From: Candidatus Woesearchaeota archaeon
GTDB lineage: Archaea > Nanobdellota > Nanobdellia > SCGC-AAA011-G17 > JACQNH01
Length of the DNA stretch: 24,244 bases
NCBI GenBank assembly: GCA_016203175.1
Contig: JACQNH010000070.1
Span: 1-24,244, forward strand
Direction: 5' to 3'
The notes under the pieces were generated by a model. The model saw only the letters and a list, made by a program, of their open reading frames with translations, did not search any database and was not told the origin of the DNA. Made by a program: the position numbers and the translations under genes. Positions 1 to 6,793 of the stretch are shown here, piece after piece (position 1 is the first letter of the stretch; every line of letters starts with the position of its first letter).

Positions 1-120
1 ATCAGGAATCTTTATTAATTCCTAAATTAGGCAGGATGGATGAACAAGGAACTAAACGTGGTGAGTCTTCAAAGACAACAGACGCTGGAAGCCCCCTGCT
101 TTAGCTAGGGAGGATGTCAC
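1..120 (+). mobile_element. Right end of an IS200/IS605-type (TnpB-bearing) element
   Basis: Seen: a short open frame with a TnpB-like tail (3-104) runs into a hairpin: CCCTGC (94-99), loop TTTA, GC-T-AGGG (104-110, one T bulged), followed by AGGATGTCAC at 111-120. Known: IS200/IS605 right ends carry a subterminal hairpin and a GAGGATGTC-like tail, and the 3' part of tnpB plus right end is transcribed as the omega (re)RNA that guides TnpB. Inference: bases from the window start to about 120 are the omegaRNA scaffold, and the DNA just after 120 would be its guide. The left end, tnpA and most of tnpB lie outside the window, so activity cannot be judged. Confidence 0.65.
3..104 (+). CDS. tnpB: RNA-guided endonuclease TnpB, C-terminal end only (partial)
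   Basis: Open from the window edge and ending with TAG at 102-104. The visible 33 residues contain the segment MDEQGTKRGESSKT followed by DAGSPLL. This matches the variable, low-complexity tail after the last zinc-ribbon region of IS605 OrfB/TnpB proteins, where an 'AGSP' type ending just before the right-end hairpin is common. The stop codon sits in the hairpin loop, as is usual where the coding tail and the omegaRNA overlap. The catalytic RuvC-like motifs are not in view. It could be a full gene or a decayed remnant. Confidence 0.6.
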   Translation, partial: QESLLIPKLGRMDEQGTKRGESSKTTDAGSPLL

Positions 121-144
121 AAATACAGTTTTATTAAGATTATT

Positions 145-693
145 ATGGGTGGATTATTATATGTTGGGGGTGATGATTCGAATCATGCTGGTTCTAGTAA
201 AGGAGAGATAATTTTGGCAACTTTTTCTTTTTGTTACAAGGATAGTGTTGTTTATGAATTTTCAAATAAAAGAGATTTTCAGAAGGCAATTGAATGGATG
301 AAAAATGGAAGAGATTATAGATTTACTTTATTGACAGATGAAAAGTATAGGGAAAGTTCTTCTAATCTTGTAGAAATTGTGCCTCATTTAATTTGGGATT
401 GGTTGATAACTAATAAGGATCTTGGGATTGAGGAAATTCATTTATTTCTTGATGGGAGATTAAATGGTTTTGAGAAAAGAAAATTAGTAAATGAATTTCA
501 AGATTTTAAATTTTCTGTATACAATTTTACAAAAAAGTTAAGAAATAAAGATGGCCATATTTCAAAGATGTTTAGAGAGCCTAATGTTGTTTATATGGCT
601 GATGTTTGGGCCAATATGTTTTTTAGAAATAAATCTTTGGAACAGTTATTGGATAAAAATGATGTTGGAGCTAAATTTGTAAAACCTACTTAA
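145..693 (+). CDS. Conserved-looking hypothetical protein, possible RNase H-like fold
   Basis: 182 residues, soluble, no signal peptide or membrane segment. I do not recognise the family with certainty. The N-terminus has a strand followed by GGDDSNHAG (residues 8-16), then GEIILATFSF, a layout in which acidic residues at the end of a first strand are followed by a second strand, as in RNase H-like proteins. A second strand-acid motif, IHLFLDGRLNG, lies near residue 100. Catalytic roles for these acids are inference only. The start is the ATG preceded by an AT-rich stretch (TTTTATTAAG at about 129-138), only about 25 bases after the IS605 right end, so this promoter could overlap the element's guide-encoding flank. 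The next gene has its own TATA box. Confidence 0.55.
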   Translation: MGGLLYVGGDDSNHAGSSKGEIILATFSFCYKDSVVYEFSNKRDFQKAIEWMKNGRDYRFTLLTDEKYRESSSNLVEIVPHLIWDWLITNKDLGIEEIHLFLDGRLNGFEKRKLVNEFQDFKFSVYNFTKKLRNKDGHISKMFREPNVVYMADVWANMFFRNKSLEQLLDKNDVGAKFVKPT

Positions 694-750
694 AATCTAT
701 TTTAATTCATTTTAGAAATCATTATAAATTCTTTTAGTTTTTAGTTTTAT

Positions 751-2070
751 ATGGTAAAGGAATTGAATTTTACTAAGTCTTGGAAATTAATGATTGAGTC
801 TAGAAAATATATTCCCACTGGTTCTAGTTCAAGAGCAAGATTATGGAAGAATATTTGTCATGATTATTTGCCTTGTTCACTTTTTATTAAAAAGGCTTCA
901 GGGAGTTATATTTATGATGTAGATGGTAATAAGTTTATTGATTATAGATTAGGTTTTGGTCCTGTAATTTTAGGCCATGATTTTCATGCGGTAAATAATG
1001 CTGTTGAAAAGGCTTTACATAATGGTCAGGTTTATGCTTTTAATAATGAAATGGAGATTGAAGTGGCTAAGCTGATAAAATCAATGGTGCCTTGTGCTGA
1101 AAGAGTAAGATATTGTAATTCTGGAACTGAGAGTACTTTATTGGCTTTAAGAATTGGAAGGGCTTTTACTGGAAAGGATAAAATTATTAAATTTGAAGGG
1201 CATTATCATGGTTGGCATGATTTTGTTTTGTTTAGTACTGATCCTTTTTCTCATAAAGAACAAAAGGGTATAATGCAAGATTCTAAAGGTATACCTAAGG
1301 TTGTTAAACCTACTGTATTTATTGCTGAGTGGAATGATTTTGAAGGGATTTCGAAGTTGATTAAAGATCATCATCGTGAAATTGGAGCTTTAATTTGTGA
1401 ACCTGTGATGGGAAATTCTGGATCTATACCTCCTAAGCCAGGATTTTTACAATTACTTAAGAAACTGTGTAAAATTTATAATATTGTTTTGATTTTTGAT
1501 GAGGTTAAAACTGGATTTAGGGTTGCTAGGGGTGGAGCTCAAGAATTATATGGTGTTTGCCCTGACTTGGCTTGTTTTGCAAAAGCTTTAGGAAATGGTT
1601 ATCCTGTGGCGGCTGTTGTTGGGAAAAAAGAATTAATGCAATTAGTTGAAACTGGGGAGGTATTTCATGGTGGAACTTATGCTGCTAATCCTATTTCTAT
1701 GGTTGCAAGTAGAGAAGTTTTGGGAATTTTAAAGAAGAAGGATGTTTATAAATATTTGAATTGGTATGGGAAGGAGATGATGAATGGCATGCAGGATATT
1801 TTTAAGGATAGAAATGTTGATGGTATTGTTCAGGGTTTACCTTCTATGTTTCAGTTTTTCTTTACTCCATTAAAAGAGTTTATTGATTATAAAGGTTTAG
1901 AAAATATAAATGAAAAATTATTTGCTAAGGTTCAATTTGAGCTATTAAAAAGAGGCGTGATGATTGATGAGGATAATTATGAGCCTATATATAATAGTTT
2001 TAGTCATAAAGTTACGGACTTAAGGAAGACTTTAGAGGCTTTTGATGAGGTTGTTAAGATTTTAAAGTGA
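751..2070 (+). CDS. Glutamate-1-semialdehyde aminotransferase-like class III PLP aminotransferase
   Basis: 439 residues, close to the usual 425-440 of the HemL family. PLP enzyme of fold type I. Seen: NSGTEST at residues 123-129 (phosphate/cofactor binding; HemL has NSGTEA), the PLP-ring aspartate in DEVKTGFR (Asp250) and the Schiff-base lysine in FAKALGNGYP (Lys278); these positions are within a few residues of the HemL equivalents. HemL normally has GGGLP after the lysine; here it is GNGYP. No other heme genes are near, and many small DPANN archaea lack heme synthesis, so a role in amino-sugar or other amine metabolism is as likely as glutamate-1-semialdehyde conversion. A TATA box (TTATAAATT, about 722-730) lies the right distance upstream for leaderless start at this ATG. 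Confidence 0.85.
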   Translation: MVKELNFTKSWKLMIESRKYIPTGSSSRARLWKNICHDYLPCSLFIKKASGSYIYDVDGNKFIDYRLGFGPVILGHDFHAVNNAVEKALHNGQVYAFNNEMEIEVAKLIKSMVPCAERVRYCNSGTESTLLALRIGRAFTGKDKIIKFEGHYHGWHDFVLFSTDPFSHKEQKGIMQDSKGIPKVVKPTVFIAEWNDFEGISKLIKDHHREIGALICEPVMGNSGSIPPKPGFLQLLKKLCKIYNIVLIFDEVKTGFRVARGGAQELYGVCPDLACFAKALGNGYPVAAVVGKKELMQLVETGEVFHGGTYAANPISMVASREVLGILKKKDVYKYLNWYGKEMMNGMQDIFKDRNVDGIVQGLPSMFQFFFTPLKEFIDYKGLENINEKLFAKVQFELLKRGVMIDEDNYEPIYNSFSHKVTDLRKTLEAFDEVVKILK

Positions 2071-2114
2071 ATTTTAGTAATATTTAAATACTATAAGCTT
2101 TACATATTTTGTAA

Positions 2115-2606
2115 ATGTTACCAAATAAACAGTTTGGAATTGGATTAATGGCATTTTCTATACTTCTTTTATTTATTGGTTTGATATATATTTATCAGAC
2201 TGAATCTTTTGTTAAGTCTCAAGTTAAAATAGGCCCTAAGGGGGAATGTGTTCATGAAGGCACTATATGTCCGTATGAACAATTAAATAAATTATCTGTT
2301 CCTAAATATATTGGTGGTTTTTTGCTTATTGCAATTTTTTCTTTTGGATTATATTTACTTTTTAAAAGGAAACCAGAAGAGGTCAAGGTTTCAAATGCAA
2401 GGAAGATTGTTAAGAATTTAGGCGGTGATGAGTTAAAGGTTTATGATATGGTTTATGGCTCTAACGGGATGATGTTCCAGAATGAAATTGTGGATAAATT
2501 ACAGTTTTCAAAAGTTAAAGTGACGAGAATTTTAGATAAACTTGAGATGAAAGGGCTTATTGAAAGAAAAAGAAGAGGAATGACTAATATAATTGTTTTA
2601 AAATAA
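2115..2606 (+). CDS. Membrane-anchored winged-helix DNA-binding protein
   Basis: 163 residues. Two hydrophobic segments (about residues 8-27 and 64-85) enclose a short extracytoplasmic loop with two cysteines (GECVHEGTICPY). The C-terminal part, about 95-163, is a winged helix: QNEIVDKLQFSKVKVTRILDKLEMKGLIERK followed by a basic wing (KRRGMTNIIVL), the layout of archaeal MarR/TrmB-like regulators. Both termini would be cytoplasmic, so it can sense outside and bind DNA inside; the cysteine loop could be a redox or metal sensor (inference). It lies directly upstream of the metal-related operon and its two palindromes, so it is the obvious candidate regulator. A TATA-like ATATTTAAATAC precedes it. 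Confidence 0.7.
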   Translation: MLPNKQFGIGLMAFSILLLFIGLIYIYQTESFVKSQVKIGPKGECVHEGTICPYEQLNKLSVPKYIGGFLLIAIFSFGLYLLFKRKPEEVKVSNARKIVKNLGGDELKVYDMVYGSNGMMFQNEIVDKLQFSKVKVTRILDKLEMKGLIERKRRGMTNIIVLK

Positions 2607-2652
2607 TTTCTTAGAAATTAACTGAAACTAGTTTCGTGATTAAATATATATG
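2606..2652. promoter_or_regulatory. Two palindromes and TATA box upstream of the metal-related operon
   Basis: Seen: ATTTCT-T-AGAAAT at 2606-2618 (6-bp arms) and the perfect 12-bp palindrome GAAACTAGTTTC at 2624-2635, then the TATA region TTAAATATATAT at 2641-2652. The downstream gene starts at 2686 with GAGGTG at 2674-2679, so transcription probably starts near 2670. Palindromes abutting the BRE/TATA region are the classic place for an archaeal repressor or activator site. The half-sites share TTTC/GAAA, suggesting one protein binds both. Regulator identity is inferred, not shown. Confidence 0.5.
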
Positions 2653-2685
2653 GTGTTTCATTTCTGAAAAGTTGAGGTGTTTAAA

Positions 2686-3312
2686 ATGAATAAAGAAGAA
2701 AATCAAGAGCATGAATGCTGTAAACAAAAAAGTGATAAAGGAAATAATGTTCAAATAAATATAAGTAAAAGGACGGGTGTAAGTATTGTTGTTGTACTTG
2801 TGGCTATATTAGTATTCTCGGTTTATTGGATTAGTAAACCTAAGGACGTTGAGATTACTGGGGCCGCTGCTGGGCCTTACCAAGGTTTTAATTCTTATGA
2901 AGAGATGATGGAAGCGCATCATGGTAAGGATGCTGGTCAAGGTGTAGGGGGTTGTGATCAGGAAGCAGCACTTTCGCACGATTTGCCTGTTATAGGAACT
3001 GGAGACAAATCTGAATATGGAGTAACTTACGATCAGGCAGGTTATAATCAACTTATGGGTTATGCACAAAGTATTCAATTAAATTCTGAACAAACGAAAA
3101 ATATTGTTGGCTTGAACGTTGAAATACCTTGTTGTGGTTTTAGAACATTACAAGCTAAAGATAATTGTGAATGTGGTCATCATATAGCTTTGTATGGATT
3201 GGCTAAATTATTGTCTTCAAAAAATTATAGCAGGGAGCAGATTCAGAGTGAAATTGATAAATGGAAATCTGTATTTTTTCCTAATGGTCAAGGAAATACT
3301 GGGGGATGTTAA
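2686..3312 (+). CDS. Membrane-anchored Cys/His-rich protein, possible metal-binding (PCYCGC-like)
   Basis: 208 residues from the ATG preceded by GAGGTG; a GTG 9 bases upstream overlaps that ribosome-binding site and is unlikely to be the start. Layout: a cytoplasmic N-terminus with cysteines (ECC, C), one membrane segment (about 33-51), then an outside domain. Metal-ligand candidates: EAHHGKD, GGCDQE, and in the C-terminal third VEIPCCGFRTL followed by NCECGHHIALYG, then a helical segment with ScanREQ-type spacing ending FFPNGQ and a final GGC. The paired PCC and CxCGHH motifs resemble PCYCGC-type extracytoplasmic proteins, but I cannot assign the family firmly. First gene of a tightly packed operon (the next ATG follows the stop with no gap). 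Likely role is binding a soft metal outside the membrane (inference). Confidence 0.55.
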   Translation: MNKEENQEHECCKQKSDKGNNVQINISKRTGVSIVVVLVAILVFSVYWISKPKDVEITGAAAGPYQGFNSYEEMMEAHHGKDAGQGVGGCDQEAALSHDLPVIGTGDKSEYGVTYDQAGYNQLMGYAQSIQLNSEQTKNIVGLNVEIPCCGFRTLQAKDNCECGHHIALYGLAKLLSSKNYSREQIQSEIDKWKSVFFPNGQGNTGGC

Positions 3313-3801
3313 ATGAAAAAATTTCTTTTATTTTTTATTAGTTTAATTTCTATCCCCTCGGTTTATGCACATTGCCCTTTATGTACTGCAGCAACTGGGG
3401 CGGCTGTTGCAGTAGCAAGATTTTATGGGATTAATGATGCTATTGTTGGTTTATTTATTGGGGCATTTGCAATTTCAACTGGTTTGTGGATAAGCAATAT
3501 TTTGAAGAAACGAAAGATTTCATTTTCTTATCACGGATTAGTTTTATCCATATTATCTTTAATTATTACTATTGTAAGTTTATATTTTGGAAGATTATTT
3601 GATGCTCCCGGGAGTTTACTGGGGATGCCAACTTTGCTAACAGGAATTTTGATTGGAAGTTCGGCAAGTTGGTTGGGTCATATTGGACATAGTGTTTTGA
3701 AGAATTACAATGGTGAAAAAAATTTGGTTCCTTTACAGGGCATAATTACAATTTTATTATCATTAATTGTTAGTGTTGTTATTGTTGGGGGTTTGATATG
3801 A
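3313..3801 (+). CDS. Multi-pass membrane protein with N-terminal signal and HCPLC motif
   Basis: 162 residues. The first 19 residues are a signal-like hydrophobic stretch ending VYA, followed at once by HCPLCTAATGAA, a Cys-x-x-Cys with neighbouring His that would sit at the outer membrane face. After that come four hydrophobic helices, with histidines in loops and helix ends (SYHGL, GHIGHS). The start codon abuts the previous stop and the last bases overlap the next gene (ATGA), so translation is coupled. Family not recognised; motif and operon suggest metal or thiol chemistry at the membrane, for example copper transfer or reduction (inference). Confidence 0.55.
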   Translation: MKKFLLFFISLISIPSVYAHCPLCTAATGAAVAVARFYGINDAIVGLFIGAFAISTGLWISNILKKRKISFSYHGLVLSILSLIITIVSLYFGRLFDAPGSLLGMPTLLTGILIGSSASWLGHIGHSVLKNYNGEKNLVPLQGIITILLSLIVSVVIVGGLI

Positions 3802-4205
3802 AGCAATCTAAAGATGAGGTTAATAAAGCTGATTTAACACATAGAGAGGATTTAAGTATTGTTATTATGAATCTTATAAGCTTAGAAGAACATTTTGCTT
3901 TTACAACTATGAAGACTAAAAAGCAGGAATATCTAGAGATTTTAGCTGCTGTAAGGAAATTTCGTGTAAAATTAATGAAACAAATTATTAGGAATACTGA
4001 AGGTGAAATCTGGTGCATTAGTAAACATTTATTGGCTGCAACAATGAGACTGATGGAAACTGCAACAAAGTTTATTGGGAGAGATAATGAAGCTGCGTAT
4101 GAATTCGAGAAAGGAGCTTTTGAATTATATGGCTTATTTTGGTTATTACAAAAATTAGATAATGAAGAAGAAAATAAACCTAAAATGGAGGAGGTTAAAA
4201 CATGA
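3798..4205 (+). CDS. Hypothetical all-helical protein in the metal-related operon
   Basis: 135 residues, predicted soluble and almost entirely helical: a segment around LISLEEHFAFTTMKTKKQ, then RKFRVKLMKQI, then SKHLLAATMRLMETATKFIG and AAYEFEKGAFELYGLFWLLQ, consistent with a four-helix bundle. It starts inside the previous gene's last codons (4-base overlap) and its own end overlaps the next start by 4 bases, so it belongs to the same translation-coupled operon. Histidines and methionines occur in the helices (EEHF, TTM, RLME), but no recognised binding motif is visible. Function unknown. Confidence 0.5.
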   Translation: MKQSKDEVNKADLTHREDLSIVIMNLISLEEHFAFTTMKTKKQEYLEILAAVRKFRVKLMKQIIRNTEGEIWCISKHLLAATMRLMETATKFIGRDNEAAYEFEKGAFELYGLFWLLQKLDNEEENKPKMEEVKT

Positions 4206-4447
4206 AAAGAATGAAAGAAATTTATTTTGTGATGGGGATTATTGTATTGTTGTTAATTGGGGGAGTTGCTGTTGCTGCAAATATGAGATCTAGTGAAGCT
4301 TTAGATGGAATTGAAAAGATGATGGAGCATTGCGAGAAGATGATGAGTGGTAAGATGGGCGACATGATGAATAGTGGTATGGGAAGTATGATGAGTGGAA
4401 TGACAACTGGAATGTCTCAGGAGGAACATGAAAGCCACCATAAATAA
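4202..4447 (+). CDS. Small secreted or membrane-tethered Met/His-rich protein, likely copper-binding
   Basis: 81 residues. A basic N-terminus and one hydrophobic segment (about 8-26, ending VAVAAN) act as signal or anchor. The rest is exported and very rich in methionine and histidine: EKMMEHCEKMMSGKMGDMM, then repeated MM/SGM units (NSGMGSMMSGM) and a terminal HESHHK. Met-rich and His-rich extracytoplasmic segments typically bind Cu(I)/Ag(I) and Cu(II). A strong ribosome-binding site GGAGGTT (4188-4194) and a 4-base overlap with the preceding gene fix the start and operon membership. Last gene of the operon. Confidence 0.6.
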   Translation: MKRMKEIYFVMGIIVLLLIGGVAVAANMRSSEALDGIEKMMEHCEKMMSGKMGDMMNSGMGSMMSGMTTGMSQEEHESHHK

Positions 4448-4476
4448 GAAAATTTATACTTGATGAAAGGTAGAAA

Positions 4477-4569
4477 ATGCTAGAAGAATTAGGCGATAAG
4501 TTAGGAAGGTTTAAAGGAAAGATAAAAGAAACTTTAGAAGAGGTATTTGAATGTTGTTTTGAAGAATAA
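4477..4569 (+). CDS. Putative 30-residue micro-protein upstream of srp54
   Basis: ATG at 4477 to TAA at 4567-4569 gives 30 residues beginning MLEELGDKLGRFKGKI and ending with an acidic part holding a Cys-Cys pair (FECCFEE). A TTTATACTT element lies about 25 bases before the ATG and GAAAGG about 8 bases before it. The start resembles the first residues of the next gene, SRP54 (MVLENLGSKLKESLSKI): L-E-x-L-G-x-K-L is shared. It could be a micro-protein, an uORF-like leader, or a chance reading frame. No homologue can be claimed by eye. Confidence 0.35.
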   Translation: MLEELGDKLGRFKGKIKETLEEVFECCFEE

Positions 4570-4604
4570 GGTAAAGGTTTTTAAATTCTATTATTATTAC
4601 CTTA
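4567..4604. promoter_or_regulatory. 8-bp inverted repeat flanking the srp54 TATA box
   Basis: TAAGGTAA (4567-4574) and TTACCTTA (4597-4604) are perfect complements separated by 22 bases that contain the TATA-like TTTTTAAATT (4578-4587). The right arm ends three bases before the SRP54 ATG at 4608. In DNA this looks like an operator bracketing the promoter; if transcribed from upstream it could also form a stem. The left arm overlaps the stop of the micro-ORF. Confidence 0.4.
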
Positions 4605-4607
4605 AAA

Positions 4608-5948
4608 ATGGTATTAGAGAATTTAGGTAGTAAACTGAAAGAAAGTTTAAGTAAAATAACTAGATTGATTTTTGTTGATGAAAAAGCTATAGATGACTTA
4701 TGTAAGGAGATTCAAAGATCTTTATTAAGTGCTGATGTCAATGTTAAGTTAGTTTTTGAATTAACACAAAAAATTAAAAAAAGAGCATTAGAAAAGAAAA
4801 AATCAAGTGCGATAAATGAAAGAGAGAATTTAATTAATATTGTTTATGAAGAATTAGTTAATTTATTAGGTGGAGAGAAGAAAGAATTTGAGATTAAAAG
4901 TAAAAAAAGACCTTATAAGATTATGTTTGTTGGTTTATTTGGTTCAGGGAAAACTTCTTCAGTTGTTAAGGTTGGAAATTATTTAGGTAAAAGAGGTTAT
5001 AAAGTATGCGCTGTTGGTTTGGATGTTCATAGACCTGCTGCGATGGAACAATTGGAACAAAGTTGCAGTAAAGCCGGGATTAAATGTTTCATAGAAAAGA
5101 AAGAAAAGAATGCCTTGAAGATTTATAATAAATATTCTAAAGATGTTGAAGATTTTGATATTGTTTTAATGGACACTGCTGGAAGAGATGCTTTAAGTAA
5201 AGATTTGTTAGATGAACTTAAAAATTTAAAAGAAAAAAGCAAGGCTGATGAAGTAATTTTAGTTATTAGTGCGGATATTGGGCAGACGGCATTTGATCAA
5301 GCTAAGTCTTTTCATGATACTGTTAATGTTGATAATATAATTGTAACTAAAATGGATGGAAGTGCTAAAGCTGGAGGGGCTTTAAGTGCTTGTGGTGCTT
5401 CTGGTGCAAAAGTAATTTTCATTGGTGTTGGAGAAAAAATAAATGATTTAGAAACTTTCAACCCTAAAGGTTTTGTTGGAAGAATTTTGGGTATGGGGGA
5501 TTTAGAGGCTTTGTTAAAAAAAGTTGAGGAGAGTGTTGAGAAGGAAGAAAAAGAAGAGATAAGTGAGAAATTTTTAAAAGGTGAATTTACTTTTGTAGAT
5601 TTATATAAACAATTAGAGATGATGAGAAAGTTAGGGCCTTTATCTAAAGTTGTTGAGATGATTCCTGGATTTGGAAATTTAAAAATTCCTAAAGAATTAT
5701 TAGAAACGCAAGATGTAAAATTTGAGAAATGGAAATATATTATGAATTCTTTAACAAAAAAAGAACTGGAAGATCCTGAAATTATAAGTTCTGGAAAAAG
5801 GGTTGAAAGGATTGCTAAAGGTGCTGGTGTTAGTGAAACAGAAGTAAGAGACATGTTAAAGCAGTACAGGCAGGTTAAGAAGGTATCAAAATTAATGAAA
5901 GGTAAAAAGTTAGAAAACATAATGTCTAAATTTGGTGTAGGGGCATAG
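4608..5948 (+). CDS. srp54: Signal recognition particle 54 kDa protein
   Basis: 446 residues, normal length. GTPase of the archaeal SRP; with 7S RNA it binds signal peptides of nascent membrane and secreted proteins and docks with FtsY. N domain residues 1-95; G domain with P-loop GLFGSGKTSSV (about 107-117), LMDTAGRD (G3), TKMDGSAKAGGALS (G4 and following), and the GxG-type linker FNPKGFVGRILGMGD; methionine-rich M domain from about 300, with LEMMRKLGPLSKVVEMIPGFG and SKxxKGKKLENIMSKFG at the end. The P-loop has Phe where most SRP54 proteins have Gln (GxQGSGKT). Leaderless start after TTTTTAAATT. Neighbouring SecE makes this a protein-export neighbourhood. Confidence 0.96.
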   Translation: MVLENLGSKLKESLSKITRLIFVDEKAIDDLCKEIQRSLLSADVNVKLVFELTQKIKKRALEKKKSSAINERENLINIVYEELVNLLGGEKKEFEIKSKKRPYKIMFVGLFGSGKTSSVVKVGNYLGKRGYKVCAVGLDVHRPAAMEQLEQSCSKAGIKCFIEKKEKNALKIYNKYSKDVEDFDIVLMDTAGRDALSKDLLDELKNLKEKSKADEVILVISADIGQTAFDQAKSFHDTVNVDNIIVTKMDGSAKAGGALSACGASGAKVIFIGVGEKINDLETFNPKGFVGRILGMGDLEALLKKVEESVEKEEKEEISEKFLKGEFTFVDLYKQLEMMRKLGPLSKVVEMIPGFGNLKIPKELLETQDVKFEKWKYIMNSLTKKELEDPEIISSGKRVERIAKGAGVSETEVRDMLKQYRQVKKVSKLMKGKKLENIMSKFGVGA

Positions 5949-5978
5949 ATTTAAAAATTTCTATTTTATTAGTATTTT

Positions 5979-6506
5979 ATGAATTTGGGCTTTAAAGAGG
6001 CTAAAAAGGAAAAGGGTTGTTTTTCAAAAGAACAGATTAATATTTATACTTTATTGAAGATTAATTTTAATAATGGGAGTCCAATTGATGTAGAATTTTA
6101 TCAAATTAAAGATGATAATGATTTTAAGGATTTTGAAAATTTAGATTTAAAGCTGATAAGTTTTATTTTTGAGTCTCATTTTGAGGATTGTTTTAATTGT
6201 CGTTCTTACTTTGGTAATTTAGTAGATTGGTTTTCTTTAAAAGAGGAAAAATTTAGGGAATATTTTTTTAGTAAGGTTAATAATAAGCTTGCTGAAGAAT
6301 TTATGCAAATGAGATTAAATTTTTTCCCTCAACATATAGGTTTTGATAATCCTAATAATTTAAAGCGATATTTGGAATGTTCTTTGTATTCAGGGAGTAA
6401 TAGGGTTAAAAATGGCTCTTTTGAGGATCATATATTAAATTGTGGGTTTTGTAATAAATACCAAAATATTGGTTTTAAGGCTGAACTTTGGAAAATTCAT
6501 AGGTAG
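5979..6506 (+). CDS. Hypothetical protein with two HxxxCxxC motifs
   Basis: 175 residues, no membrane segment. Two copies of the spacing His-x3-Cys-x2-Cys are visible: SHFEDCFNCRSYF (about residues 66-78) and EDHILNCGFCNKY (about 147-159); an extra Cys occurs in YLECSLYSG. HxxxCxxC is the zinc-binding signature of ZAS/zf-HC2 anti-sigma domains and related cysteine-histidine modules, so each copy may bind one zinc. No sigma-factor role is expected in an archaeon, so the motif is descriptive. It lies between srp54 and secE with its own TATA-like sequence upstream of the ATG. Family not recognised. Confidence 0.5.
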   Translation: MNLGFKEAKKEKGCFSKEQINIYTLLKINFNNGSPIDVEFYQIKDDNDFKDFENLDLKLISFIFESHFEDCFNCRSYFGNLVDWFSLKEEKFREYFFSKVNNKLAEEFMQMRLNFFPQHIGFDNPNNLKRYLECSLYSGSNRVKNGSFEDHILNCGFCNKYQNIGFKAELWKIHR

Positions 6507-6543
6507 ACATAGCTTTAAAAACTCTATATTATAGGCTTTAAAT

Positions 6544-6792
6544 ATGGAGAATGAGCAAAATCAACAAAATCAATTTACGCAAATTGAGGGTACAAAGCCT
6601 AGTAAATTTGGGTTTTTAAGCACTAAATTGAAAAGCTTTTTAAGAGAGTGTTTTAGAGTATTACAATTAACTAAGAAACCTACTAAAGAGGAATTCAAAA
6701 TTATTATAAAGGTTTCTTTGATAGGGATAGCAATAATAGGCTTAATAGGTTTTATGGTACAACTTTTAAGCTATCTAGTTAAAGGATTTTAA
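6544..6792 (+). CDS. secE: Preprotein translocase subunit SecE (Sec61 gamma)
   Basis: 82 residues. The conserved Sec61-gamma stretch is present: an amphipathic helix FLRECFRVLQLTKKPTKEEF (about 33-52) followed by a single membrane helix from KVSLIGIAIIGLIGFMVQLL. It clamps the two halves of SecY in the archaeal translocon. A Gln/Asn-rich N-terminal extension of about 25 residues precedes it. Gene order secE-spt5-rpl11 is a classic archaeal and bacterial-like arrangement; the next ATG follows after one base, so it is the first gene of that operon. TATA-like GCTTTAAAAAC lies upstream. Confidence 0.92.
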   Translation: MENEQNQQNQFTQIEGTKPSKFGFLSTKLKSFLRECFRVLQLTKKPTKEEFKIIIKVSLIGIAIIGLIGFMVQLLSYLVKGF

Positions 6793-6793
6793 A

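Noticed and set aside
1147..1374. Minus-strand frame inside the aminotransferase gene
   Set aside because: Inside a conserved PLP-enzyme frame with catalytic residues on the opposite strand; no start signals.
5312..5920. Long open frame on the minus strand opposite srp54
   Set aside because: Antisense shadow of the strongly conserved srp54 coding frame; composition and repeats follow the sense codons.
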